Shown: positions 17,156 through 25,302 of the stretch, piece after piece | How positions within the stretch are numbered: position 1 is the first letter of the stretch | Layout: each line of letters opens with the position of its first letter | From: MGOM01 sp035455265 | GTDB taxonomy: Bacteria > Chloroflexota > Anaerolineae > Anaerolineales > E44-bin32 | Direction: 5' to 3' | Assembly: GCA_035455265.1 (NCBI GenBank) | Contig: DATIFK010000237.1 | Location: 1 to 31,439 of the forward strand | Length of the DNA stretch: 31,439 bases | Made by a program: the position numbers and the translations under genes | Notes under the pieces: model-generated | Told to the model about the DNA's origin: nothing | The model's database searches: none | What the model saw: only the letters and a program-made list of their open reading frames with translations

Positions 17156-18760
17156 ATGCGTCTTCCGTTCAACGTGAGACGTTCGGCGGACCGCCACGGA
17201 CCAAAGGCGGGGCTGCATTCGTACTTGCGTGGTTCCGGTACTTGGGGCAATGCATCGCTATCGTCCGTCGACCCAACCTCAGACGCCCTGAGCCGAGGCG
17301 GCGTTTCAACAGCGTCCGAGACGAACGCCCCTGCCGCCGTAGTCGAAGGGCGCAGGGGCCGCACTTCGAATCGGCGCCCTTCGACTTCGGACGCAGAGTC
17401 TCGCTTTGCACCTCGATTTGAAGAGCGGCCCCCGCTCACACCGTCCCGGTGTCCTGCCGGGAGGGCGACAGAAGACATCGACAGGGTCAAGATCCACCTC
17501 CGAGTGGAGCAGGACGGCTCCTCACTGCTGCTGGTCAACTCCAACCTCGCGTACCACTTGAACTCGACGGCGACGATGGTGGCATGGATGTATCTCGAAG
17601 CCCGCTCGCAGGACGACGCGGCGCGGGCGATCCAGCGCAAGTATCGCGTCCGCCGTGCCGTGGCCACGCGCGATGTCTCCCGCATCTGGGCCGACCTCGA
17701 AGCCCTCACCCAACCCGACGCCTGCCCTATCCATGACGCCGATCTCGAGATCCGGCCTCCCTTCTCGGAAGTGCCGAGCGCCCCATTCCGGATGGACCTG
17801 GCGCTGACCTATCGCTGCAACGATGACTGCGCCCATTGCTACAACGCCCGGCCCCGCACCTTTCCCGAGCTCCCGACCGAGTCGTGGCGCGCCATGATGG
17901 ACGCGCTTCGGCAAGCGGGCATCCCCCATATCTGCTTCACCGGAGGCGAGGCGACGCTGCGAGAAGATCTGCCGGAGCTCGTCTCCCATGCCAGCTCTCT
18001 GGGCCAGGTGGTCGGCCTCCTCACCAACGGCCGACGACTTTCCGATGCCGGCTATGTGGCACGCCTGGCCGCCGCCGGCCTCGACCACGTCCAGATCACG
18101 GTCGAATCTCACGACGAAGCCATCCACGACCGGATGGTGCGCGCTCGAGGAGCCTGGCGGCAGACCGTGGAAGGCGTGCGGAACGCGCTCGATCAGAACC
18201 TGTATGTGATGACGAACACCACGCTACTGGCCGACAACGCCCCTCATCTGGGAGAAACGATCGACTTCCTGGCTGAGCTCGGCGTCCCGACGGTCGGGTG
18301 CAACGCGTTGATCCACACCGGGCTCGGCGGATCGGTGGGGACCGGATTGCCGGAGCGCGGCCTTGGACCCCTGCTGCAGATCGCCCGCGAGCGGACGGAC
18401 CAACACGGCCAGCGGTTGATCTGGTACACGCCGACCCAATACTGCCATTTCGACCCAGTGGCCGTCGAGCTGGGAGTCAAGGGCTGCACCGCGGCGCGCT
18501 ACAACATGGCCGTCGAGCCGGATGGGTCGGTCCTGCCATGCCAGTCGTACTACCAACCCGTCGGCAACCTGCAGACCGACACGTGGGAGTCGATCTGGAA
18601 CCACGACCTGTCGCGGCGCCTGCGTGAGCGACAGTATGTCGCCGATGCCTGCCGTGCGTGCGTTCTCCTGTCCGAGTGTGGCGGAGGCTGTCCCCTCAGC
18701 CCGCCCCAACCCACCTGGCCGCTCACCGCCGCCCCGACCGAAGTGAGGGAGATGGCATGA
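17156..18760 (+). CDS. Radical SAM/SPASM maturase with N-terminal PqqD-like (RRE) domain
   Basis: Enzyme of 534 residues. ATG 17156 starts one base after the stop of the Cys-Ala-tail gene, with GAGGAGGG (17141-17148) inside that tail's coding sequence. Residues about 111-188 match a PqqD-like RiPP-recognition fold (LLLVNSNLAYHLNSTA, then a helical Asp-Val-containing end). The radical SAM core has CNDDCAHC (Cys221, 225, 228) for the first 4Fe-4S cluster and TGGEAT (262-267) for SAM. A SPASM region with Cys430, 444, 462, 499, 502, 508 and 512 should bind auxiliary clusters. Such enzymes form thioether or C-C crosslinks in peptides. Residues about 29-107 are disordered and absent from the paralogue; see the element at 17240-17475. 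Confidence 0.88.
   Translation: MRLPFNVRRSADRHGPKAGLHSYLRGSGTWGNASLSSVDPTSDALSRGGVSTASETNAPAAVVEGRRGRTSNRRPSTSDAESRFAPRFEERPPLTPSRCPAGRATEDIDRVKIHLRVEQDGSSLLLVNSNLAYHLNSTATMVAWMYLEARSQDDAARAIQRKYRVRRAVATRDVSRIWADLEALTQPDACPIHDADLEIRPPFSEVPSAPFRMDLALTYRCNDDCAHCYNARPRTFPELPTESWRAMMDALRQAGIPHICFTGGEATLREDLPELVSHASSLGQVVGLLTNGRRLSDAGYVARLAAAGLDHVQITVESHDEAIHDRMVRARGAWRQTVEGVRNALDQNLYVMTNTTLLADNAPHLGETIDFLAELGVPTVGCNALIHTGLGGSVGTGLPERGLGPLLQIARERTDQHGQRLIWYTPTQYCHFDPVAVELGVKGCTAARYNMAVEPDGSVLPCQSYYQPVGNLQTDTWESIWNHDLSRRLRERQYVADACRACVLLSECGGGCPLSPPQPTWPLTAAPTEVREMA
17240..17475 (+). repeat. Palindrome-rich in-frame insertion within the radical SAM gene
   Basis: Codons about 29-107 have no counterpart in the adjacent paralogue, which otherwise aligns on both sides: SYLRGSG before and VKIHLRVEQDG after, against YHYQGTG and FRLHLRIEADG. 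The segment holds nested inverted repeats. GTCGAAGGGCGC (17342-17353) faces its exact complement at 17374-17385, and GCGTCCGA (17312-17319) faces 17387-17394. An alternative hairpin pairs GCCCCTGC (17327-17334) with 17352-17359. The encoded peptide is Ser/Arg/Thr/Pro-rich and low in hydrophobics. The boundaries are estimates. It has no target-site duplication that I can identify. Confidence 0.6.
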
Positions 18761-19917
18761 AGAATTGGCTGTCTGGCCTCTTCCGACCCCGCCCGCTTCC
18801 CGAGCCCCCCGCTCCGGGCGTCTACCACTACCAGGGCACCGGACCGGACAACACACCGTTCCGGCTTCACCTGCGGATCGAGGCCGACGGGCAGGGGATC
18901 CTCGTGGCCAACGCCTCGACCGTGATCCATCTGAATCCAACGGCCGCTCAACACGCGGCTCTCTACCTCCAGGGGTTGTCGGAGGACGCCGCCGCGGCTT
19001 GGATCGCCTCGCGGTACCGCGTCGGCCGAGGCCGCGCCCGACGCGACACGCAACAACTCAGAGATCAGATCGACTCGCTGGCCGGCCGGCGCGATCAGGA
19101 TCCGGTCGTCGCTTTGGGCATGGAACGCGCCGAACCCTTCAGCGGCACCTTGTCCGCACCGTACCGCCTCGACCTGGCTCTGACCTACCGCACGGATGCT
19201 CACGGCCGGATGGATCCGCAAGCGCGCCGACGCGTCGACCGGGAACTCTCGACCGACGAGTGGAAGACCGTACTGCGCACGGCCTGGACGGCCGGCATTC
19301 CGCATGTGACGTTCACCGGCGGAGAGCCCACGCTGCGTCCTGACCTCGTGGACCTGGTCGTCGAGGCGGAAACACTGGGCCAGGTCGCCGGTCTGCTCAC
19401 CGACGGCCGCCGTCTGGGCGACGCAGGCTTCATGCACGCCCTTTCGATGGCAGGTCTCGACCATATCCTGCTCGTCCTGGCGCTCGACGACGAAGCCAGC
19501 CGGGCCGGATTGAAGGAGGCCATCGCCTCGCCCGTGTTCACAGCCGCCCATCTGACCGTCTCGTCCGCCGACACCTCGAGTCTCCTCTCGACGCTCGACG
19601 AGCTCAAGGCCTGGGGGTTGACGGCCGTCTCGCTGTCGTCGCCGTCCAAGGCCGACGCGCTGCTCGAGGCGCTGCGGCAGGTGCGGGATCACGCTGCCGA
19701 GCTGGGGCTGGAGTTGGTCTGGGATCTGCCCGTTCCCTACTCCGCCAATCACCCCATTCGCCTGGAGATCCCCGAGACGTCACCAGGGGCCGGCCGCGCC
19801 TGGCTGTACGTCGAGCCCGACGGCGACGTCCTCCCTTCGCAGGGAGTCGACCAGGTCCTGGGCAACATTCTGCACGACCCGTGGGCGGATATCTGGCGCC
19901 GCGTCACCGCGACCTGA
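18757..19917 (+). CDS. Cysteine-free radical SAM-like pseudo-enzyme with PqqD-like domain
   Basis: Protein of 386 residues, a paralogue of the preceding enzyme; its ATG overlaps that stop as ATGA, so the two are translationally coupled. It keeps the PqqD-like region (about 36-110, ILVANASTVIHLNPTA), LDLALTYR, TFTGGEPTLRPDL (185-197) and LGQVAGLLTDGRRLGDAG. The three cluster cysteines are replaced, however: by alignment Thr146, Gly150 and Asp153. The SPASM counterpart reads VEPDGDVLPSQ (352-362) with Ser for Cys and stops early. There is not one cysteine in the whole protein. It cannot bind an Fe-S cluster in the normal way. A role as regulatory subunit, substrate holder or heterodimer partner of the active enzyme is inferred. 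Confidence 0.88.
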   Translation: MKNWLSGLFRPRPLPEPPAPGVYHYQGTGPDNTPFRLHLRIEADGQGILVANASTVIHLNPTAAQHAALYLQGLSEDAAAAWIASRYRVGRGRARRDTQQLRDQIDSLAGRRDQDPVVALGMERAEPFSGTLSAPYRLDLALTYRTDAHGRMDPQARRRVDRELSTDEWKTVLRTAWTAGIPHVTFTGGEPTLRPDLVDLVVEAETLGQVAGLLTDGRRLGDAGFMHALSMAGLDHILLVLALDDEASRAGLKEAIASPVFTAAHLTVSSADTSSLLSTLDELKAWGLTAVSLSSPSKADALLEALRQVRDHAAELGLELVWDLPVPYSANHPIRLEIPETSPGAGRAWLYVEPDGDVLPSQGVDQVLGNILHDPWADIWRRVTAT

Positions 19918-19947
19918 CCCACGTCGCCTGCCTCTTCTCACCTGGCC

Positions 19948-20709
19948 GTGCCGTCGGCGCCTGACTTCCCGTCCCTCGATCGCCGCTATCGCGACCAGGC
20001 GGCATGGACTCGCGCTCTGCGCCAAAAGGTTCTCGACGAGATTGGCATCGAGCCCGGGGCGCGTCTATTGGACATCGGCGCCGGGACCGGCGCGGTCGCC
20101 GACGACGTGCTGCGGAGCCATCCGGGGGCCCGCCTCACGGCTATCGACCTCGACGGCGCTGCGCTTGCCTACTCCCGTACGTGCGCCGTCACCGCAGGCT
20201 GCGTGGTGGGCGACGCCCACTCCCTGCCCTTCCGACGGGGGTCTTTCGACATATCGTTCTTCCACTTCGTCCTGCTTTGGTTGAAGCATCCGGTGGCGGC
20301 CCTGATCGAGGCCGCCCGAGTCACGCGAGCCCACGGGCATGTGATCGGCTTCGCCGAGCCGGACCATCAAGCCCGCATCGACGCGCCGGCGGAGCTGGAG
20401 GATTTGGGACGGAGGCAGACGGAGGCCCTGGCGAGTCGCGGCGCCGACACCCGGTTTGGGCGGAAACTGCGCGCCGCGTTTGCCGAGGCCGGCTTGCGGT
20501 CCGTCCGCGTCGGCGTGCTGGGCGGCGAATGGACTTCGGGGCGAGGCGCCGCAACCGACTCGGAGTGGCCCACCATGAGGTCCGACCTCGCCGGAACACT
20601 CGACCGGGCCGAGCTCGACCGGTTCGAGGCCGCCGACCGGCGGGCGTGGACCGACGGTGTCCGCGTCCTGTTCGTCCCCACGTTCTACGCTATCGGGGAA
20701 GTGCCATGA
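19948..20709 (+). CDS. Class I SAM-dependent methyltransferase
   Basis: Protein of 253 residues from GTG 19948, 30 bases after the pseudo-enzyme; no clear Shine-Dalgarno is visible, so the start is uncertain. Motif I is LLDIGAGTGAVADDV (about 40-54), then an acidic strand-2 end (AIDLDGAAL), GDAHSLPF and FHFVLLWL, as in Methyltransf_11/25 small-molecule methyltransferases. The substrate cannot be told. Being last in the cluster it may methylate the modified tail or act in its maturation, but it could be an unrelated passenger. It converges with the TIGR01906 gene. Confidence 0.82.
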   Translation: MPSAPDFPSLDRRYRDQAAWTRALRQKVLDEIGIEPGARLLDIGAGTGAVADDVLRSHPGARLTAIDLDGAALAYSRTCAVTAGCVVGDAHSLPFRRGSFDISFFHFVLLWLKHPVAALIEAARVTRAHGHVIGFAEPDHQARIDAPAELEDLGRRQTEALASRGADTRFGRKLRAAFAEAGLRSVRVGVLGGEWTSGRGAATDSEWPTMRSDLAGTLDRAELDRFEAADRRAWTDGVRVLFVPTFYAIGEVP

Positions 20710-20723
20710 GGCCTTGAACGCAG

Positions 20724-20745
20724 GGGCGCGCCCGTCAGCGCGCCC
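20724..20745. terminator. Possible terminator hairpin between convergent genes
   Basis: GGGCGCGC (20724-20731) pairs with GCGCGCCC (20738-20745) around a 6-base loop. The loop contains the minus-strand stop codon of the TIGR01906 gene. There is no clear T-tract, so a terminator role is only suggested by its place between convergent genes. Confidence 0.35.
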
Positions 20746-21409
20746 GCCTTCGCGTCAGCAGGAAGACCGCAGCCGCCTCGACCAGCGTTGATCCTGCCAG
20801 GAGAAGGAACGCATCGTACCAGAACCGCTCCGGGAAGAGACGGATCAACGTGTCCGAGTAGAAGAACAGCCAGCTGTCGCCTTGGAAGAAGATGCGGTGG
20901 AAACCGACAAACACCACGGAGAACCCCACCAGGATCCCCAGGCCGATGACGACCATCAGGGCGAACGTCAGGATGGATCCCCAATGCAGTCCCAGCGAGA
21001 CCCGGCCCGATCCCTTTGCCCGGCTCAGGAGTAGCCCGAGGCCGGCCGCCAGAACAACGGAGGCGAGCCACACGCGCAAGGCCGCCTGCACAAGTCGCTT
21101 GACGTCCACCATGTGCCGCAGCTCCCGCTCGTTGTAGACGGCGGTCCCGTCGGCGAAGCGGAGATCCCCGAGGAACTCCGGACCGGCGTCGTTCAGCAGG
21201 TATTCCAGATCGACGTTGGCTTGCGCGATGCGCTCCTCGCGCGTCAAGCCGAACGGGTCATCGGGGAACGCCGGCATGCGGTAGGCCAGTTCGACGTACG
21301 CCGGCGTGAGCAACAGCCGCACGTTCGTCAACAAGAGCGCCAGCGGGATCGTCACCGCCAACAACGCCGTCGCCACGCGCACCCACACCGGGGGCAATGG
21401 TTCCACCAT
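20735..21409 (-). CDS. TIGR01906 / DUF1461 family integral membrane protein
   Basis: Membrane protein of 224 residues, ATG 21409, with AGAGGCGAGG just upstream. Four hydrophobic helices are seen (about 10-34, 108-126, 147-168 and 197-218). Conserved family features are YNERELRHMVDVK in the loop after helix 1, then FHRIFFQGDSWLFFYSDTLIRLFPERFW before the last helix. The family is common in Chloroflexota, Firmicutes and Actinobacteria and has no established function. It is the last gene of the minus-strand envelope set, 15 bases after the fused spermidine-synthase-like gene. Confidence 0.87.
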   Translation of the reverse strand: MVEPLPPVWVRVATALLAVTIPLALLLTNVRLLLTPAYVELAYRMPAFPDDPFGLTREERIAQANVDLEYLLNDAGPEFLGDLRFADGTAVYNERELRHMVDVKRLVQAALRVWLASVVLAAGLGLLLSRAKGSGRVSLGLHWGSILTFALMVVIGLGILVGFSVVFVGFHRIFFQGDSWLFFYSDTLIRLFPERFWYDAFLLLAGSTLVEAAAVFLLTRRRAR

Positions 21410-21424
21410 GCCGAGACCTCGCCT

Positions 21425-22975
21425 CTACTGCAGGATACTCAGGTCGCCCGAGAAGATGAACTTCAGGGCGATCGAGTTCGTCAACTGTTCGATGGGGGCC
21501 CAATCGTCGGTGTAGACCGTGGCGGACTTCGGCGTGGGCTGGATACCGGCCAACGATCGGCCGAGAACGTCGAGCAGCAAGGGATCGGCGTTTCGGCTCG
21601 CCAGGGCCTGGTAGTTCTCTTCGAGATACGCCGCCTGGGTCGGGGCCACGCTGGCATACAGGATGCTGTTGAACGTCGCCGGCACATCGACGACGTGGAC
21701 GCTGTCGAACACCGCCAGCAGCGTCCCGGCCATGGCGTCGACGATGCGGCGGTCGTCGGGGGTGCGGCCGACGTTGATGACCAGCACGCCTCGATCCGAC
21801 AGATGCGCCCGCACATCCTCGAAGAACTCGCGGGTCGTCAGCTGCCACGGGATGTAGGGCAGCCGGTAAGCATCGACGCCGATCACGTCGTACGTATGCC
21901 CGCTGCGCGCCAGGCCCCATCGTCCGTCGGCGACGATGACGTTCAGGTTTTGTTCGCGCATGTCGAAATAGGTGCGGCCGACCTCGACGATGCGTGGATC
22001 GATCTCCCAACCGTCTATGGGGATCGGGCCGTAGACGGCGGTGTACTGCCGGGCGATGGTGCCGGCGGCCAGGCCGACGATTCCCAACCGCCCCACCGGC
22101 GCCTCGGGGACGGGCGGCTCGTTCCAATACGGCGCGGCCAGGAAGTAATCCCAGGTGCCGTAGGTCGCCCGTCCGTCGGGAGCATAGACGGAGTGGATCC
22201 CCTGCCCCTCGTTGAGGAGCAACGACCGCACGCCGTCCCGCTCGATCACCTGAATGTAGTTGTAGGCCGATTCGGCCTCGTAGATCTGGCCGGCCGTCGA
22301 TTTGATTCCGCCGCGCAGCCCCACCCACGCCAGGCCCAGGAGCACGACGGGCATCCACGCCAGGCGCAGCAGACGCCGCCGATCGTGGAGCCACAGGCCC
22401 ACGAAGGCGACGGCCAGTAACGGGAGGGTCAGCGCCAGGAAGGTGCGAGCCGTTCCGATGGCCGGGATCAGCCACAGGACCGGCAGGAACGTTCCGAGAA
22501 TGGACCCGAGGGTCGAGACGGCATAGATGCGTCCCGACGTCCGGCCGGCTTCCCCCGTGTCGCGCAAGGCGATGCGGATAGCGAAGGGAGAGACGCATCC
22601 GAGGAGTGTTACCGGAAGGCTGAACAGGACGAGGACCGAGGCGAACGAGCCCAGCATGACGGCGGCGTCGAGATGCTCGACGGACTGGGCCGCCCATCGC
22701 AGCACGGGGCGTGCGGCCAAGGGGACCAGGCCGGCGGTGAAGGCGCCCCACGCCAGCAAGGCATAGAACGTCGATGGATTCGGCGAGCGGTCCGCCCAAC
22801 GACCGCCGATGAAGTAGCCGGCCGTCAGATAGACCAGGATGAGGCCGATGATGTTGGCCCACACCAGGTTGCTGGTCCCAAAGACGTTCCCCAGCAAGCG
22901 GGAGGCCGAGAGCTCAACGCCCAAGGTGACCAAACCGGCGACGAAGACGGCAACAAGTAGGAGGCGTGGTCGCAT
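21425..22975 (-). CDS. Membrane-fused spermidine-synthase-like protein
   Basis: Protein of 516 residues. ATG 22975 lies eight bases beyond the DUF58 stop; upstream frame is only overlap with DUF58. Residues 1-220 hold about seven membrane helices, with VELSASRLLGNVFGTSNLVWANIIG and GGRWADR resembling the MFS-like part of this fused family. Residues about 230-510 are a spermidine-synthase-type Rossmann domain with a GWEIDPRIVEVGRTYF strand end and GVDAYRLPYIPWQLTTREFF. The usual glycine-rich GGGDG is replaced by GLAAGT (301-306). It may not make polyamines; many fused members have unknown function. It follows DUF58 and MoxR in one operon. Confidence 0.82.
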   Translation of the reverse strand: MRPRLLLVAVFVAGLVTLGVELSASRLLGNVFGTSNLVWANIIGLILVYLTAGYFIGGRWADRSPNPSTFYALLAWGAFTAGLVPLAARPVLRWAAQSVEHLDAAVMLGSFASVLVLFSLPVTLLGCVSPFAIRIALRDTGEAGRTSGRIYAVSTLGSILGTFLPVLWLIPAIGTARTFLALTLPLLAVAFVGLWLHDRRRLLRLAWMPVVLLGLAWVGLRGGIKSTAGQIYEAESAYNYIQVIERDGVRSLLLNEGQGIHSVYAPDGRATYGTWDYFLAAPYWNEPPVPEAPVGRLGIVGLAAGTIARQYTAVYGPIPIDGWEIDPRIVEVGRTYFDMREQNLNVIVADGRWGLARSGHTYDVIGVDAYRLPYIPWQLTTREFFEDVRAHLSDRGVLVINVGRTPDDRRIVDAMAGTLLAVFDSVHVVDVPATFNSILYASVAPTQAAYLEENYQALASRNADPLLLDVLGRSLAGIQPTPKSATVYTDDWAPIEQLTNSIALKFIFSGDLSILQ

Positions 22976-22983
22976 GGACGGGC

Positions 22984-24315
22984 TCAGGCAGCCGCCACGA
23001 AACGGGCGGACGGCTCGGCCGGGCTCAGGGACTCGGCCAGGGGCACACCGCAACGCACGACGCGAACGGGGACGCCGGCTCGCTCCGCCGACCGCGCCAG
23101 TCCGTCGTTGGATAGCGGACCCCCAAACGTTTGGGGGTCGACCAGCACCAACATCGGCAGCAGGCCGCGCCGCTTGAGGTCACCGGCGGCGGTCAGCAGG
23201 TCCGGACGCGTCGATGGGGTCAGCAGGATAAGGGTCGAGCCGCGCGCCATCCACGGGCCTTCGATCTTGAGCACGTCCGAGAGGTCCGCCTCCCCCTCGG
23301 CGCGCAGCACGGCCAGAGACTCGAGAACACGTGTGAGCTGGGCCCTCCCACGATCGGCCTGTAGCACGTGGCGCGAGCGGCCGTAGGCGACCAGCCCGAG
23401 GGACCGGTTGCGGCGGAGCACGTAGCGGGCGATGGAAGCCGCCGCCGCGACCATGTACTCTTCGGTCGACGGCGGAAGCTCGAGGCGATCGCTGCCGCGG
23501 CCCGAGTCGCCGCGTTCATAGTGGGCGCGCGCATAGCCGTCCAGGATCAGCCAGGCGTCGGCGATGGGATCGAGCTCGAATTCCTTGACGATCAACCGAT
23601 CTCGCCGCGCGCTCGAGGGCCAGTGAATCCGGTTCAGCCCATCGCCCGGCGCGTAGTCGCGCACGCCGGCGGCGTTCGGCGTGACCTGATAGGTCTTCTG
23701 CCGCAACGCCTCGCCACCCGTGAACCGCCCGCTCGGCAGCGGGAATGACGGCAGCGGCACGGCGAGCGGAAGAACGACGATCGGCTGTTCGCCGCTCCCC
23801 GGGGCACGGACATGGAAGAAGCCGAAAGGGTCGGCGCTGTGGAGTTCGGCGGGGCCAAGGTGATAGCGGCCGCGGCGCGTGCAGATGGTCCGAGCCAGCC
23901 AGGTCCATTCCTGTCCGGATCCGAGGCCGACGGCCACGCGCGAGGCCCGATGCCCCTGAAACTCGGCGCTGCCGCGTGAGAACCCTCGATCACCGCCCAG
24001 TCCCAGCGTGCGCGCCGCCGCCCACCGCCCCGGGAGGTCCGACCGGTCGCGCACCTCCACCCAAAGCTTGGGGAACGGGCTGCGGTTCTCGAGCTCCAAC
24101 GCCTCCTCCAGCACCATCCCGACCTGACTGGTCAGGTTGCGCGGCCGGCGCCGGAGACGAACGCCGGTCAATGCGACGCGCGACCAGAACCACGACACCA
24201 GGACGATGCCGAGCCAGAGGTAGCCGAGGTTGAAGAACAGATCCCTGCCCGTCGCCAGGCCGGCAGCGAAGGCGGCCACCGCAATCAGCAAGGCGACAAC
24301 GGCGCGACCGGTCAC
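22984..24315 (-). CDS. DUF58 domain-containing protein
   Basis: Protein of 443 residues. Two hydrophobic helices at the N-terminus (about 5-22 and 27-44) are followed by a beta-rich segment and the DUF58 signature VRDYAPGDGLNRIHWPSSARRDRLIVKEFE (split here as VRDYAPGDGLNRIHW at 218-232 and LIVKEFE at 241-247). A von Willebrand-like domain extends to the end (AWLILDG, then ILLTPSTRP). Its ATG overlaps the MoxR stop by 4 bases (ATGA). MoxR-DUF58 pairs are widespread and thought to act as a metal- or complex-assembly chaperone. The transglutaminase-like protein often found with them is absent here. Confidence 0.92.
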   Translation of the reverse strand: MTGRAVVALLIAVAAFAAGLATGRDLFFNLGYLWLGIVLVSWFWSRVALTGVRLRRRPRNLTSQVGMVLEEALELENRSPFPKLWVEVRDRSDLPGRWAAARTLGLGGDRGFSRGSAEFQGHRASRVAVGLGSGQEWTWLARTICTRRGRYHLGPAELHSADPFGFFHVRAPGSGEQPIVVLPLAVPLPSFPLPSGRFTGGEALRQKTYQVTPNAAGVRDYAPGDGLNRIHWPSSARRDRLIVKEFELDPIADAWLILDGYARAHYERGDSGRGSDRLELPPSTEEYMVAAAASIARYVLRRNRSLGLVAYGRSRHVLQADRGRAQLTRVLESLAVLRAEGEADLSDVLKIEGPWMARGSTLILLTPSTRPDLLTAAGDLKRRGLLPMLVLVDPQTFGGPLSNDGLARSAERAGVPVRVVRCGVPLAESLSPAEPSARFVAAA

Positions 24316-25262
24316 CGAACGACCTCGCCCCCGGGAACAGCCACGGATGCCAGGATCTCCTGCACGATCGAGCGCGCGTCGACGTCGCGGATGCGGGCCG
24401 CCGACCCGACCAGGATGCGGTGCGCCAGAGTCGGCACGGCCATCGCTTTGATGTCGTCCGGCAGCACGTAGTCGCGGCCCTGGATGGCCGCCCGCGCCTG
24501 AGCGGTGCGGAACAGGGCCAGGCTTCCCCGCGGGCTGGCCCCGAGATAGACCTCGGGGTGCTTTCGGGTGGCGCCGATCAGTTCGAGGATGTAGCGGCGC
24601 AGCTCGCCCGAAACGTCCACCTCCCGCACTGCCGCCTGTGCCCGGAGCAGCTCAGGGATGTCGACGACCGGTCGCAGGCTCTCCAACGGGTGGGCGATCT
24701 GCTGTTCGCCGATCATGCGCACTTCGTCGTGTGCCGTCGGATAGCCGAGGCTGATCCGGACCAGGAAGCGATCGAGCTGGGCCTCCGGCAAGGGGAACGT
24801 CCCCTCGTATTCGATGGGATTCTGGGTGGCCAGGACGAGGAAGGGCTTGGGCAGGCTGTACGTCACCCCGTCGACGGTCACCTGCCTCTCTTCCATCGCC
24901 TCCAGCAACGCCGCCTGGGTTTTGGGCGTCGCCCGGTTGATCTCGTCGATCAGGACGATCTGCGCCAGCACCGGGCCGGCACGAAACTCGAACTCGCGGT
25001 TCTTCTGGTTGAAGATCGAGACCCCGGTGACATCGCTCGGCAGCATGTCTGGAGTGAATTGGATTCGGTTGAACGACCCGCCGATCGACCGCGCCAGACT
25101 CTTGGCCAACACGGTCTTGCCGGTTCCTGGGACGTCCTCGATCAGGATGTGCCCCTGGCACAGCAAGCCGATGACGGTCAGGCGGATCGCTTCCGGCTTC
25201 CCGACAATGACCGTCTCGACGTTGTGGATGATCTTCTCAGCGATCGCGGAAGCTTCTGGCAT
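24312..25262 (-). CDS. MoxR-family AAA+ ATPase
   Basis: AAA+ ATPase of 316 residues, normal length for MoxR. ATG 25262 has GAGGGA four bases upstream. Walker A is EDVPGTGKT (42-50) with Lys49, and Walker B is IVLIDEINRA (102-111). Sensor 1 is ATQNPIEYEGTFPLPEAQLDRF (starting at 145), and a helical lid follows. MoxR ATPases work as chaperones for partner complexes, usually with DUF58 or vWA proteins encoded next door, as here. It begins 40 bases downstream of the membrane protein gene at 25303 on the same strand, so it may be transcribed from the same message. Confidence 0.95.
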   Translation of the reverse strand: MPEASAIAEKIIHNVETVIVGKPEAIRLTVIGLLCQGHILIEDVPGTGKTVLAKSLARSIGGSFNRIQFTPDMLPSDVTGVSIFNQKNREFEFRAGPVLAQIVLIDEINRATPKTQAALLEAMEERQVTVDGVTYSLPKPFLVLATQNPIEYEGTFPLPEAQLDRFLVRISLGYPTAHDEVRMIGEQQIAHPLESLRPVVDIPELLRAQAAVREVDVSGELRRYILELIGATRKHPEVYLGASPRGSLALFRTAQARAAIQGRDYVLPDDIKAMAVPTLAHRILVGSAARIRDVDARSIVQEILASVAVPGGEVVR

Positions 25263-25302
25263 GAGTCCCTCGGGGCGGAAAACGGCAAGCCGCTGGTCGA
25301 GT

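Noticed and set aside
19948..20709. Assigning the methyltransferase to ubiquinone or biotin synthesis (UbiE/BioC)
   Set aside because: Only the general SAM-binding motifs are present and no pathway neighbours exist.
21113..22420. 435-codon plus-strand frame across the fused spermidine-synthase-like gene
   Set aside because: Antisense, His/Arg/Gly/Gln-rich, with no domain; the minus-strand frame has helices and a Rossmann core.
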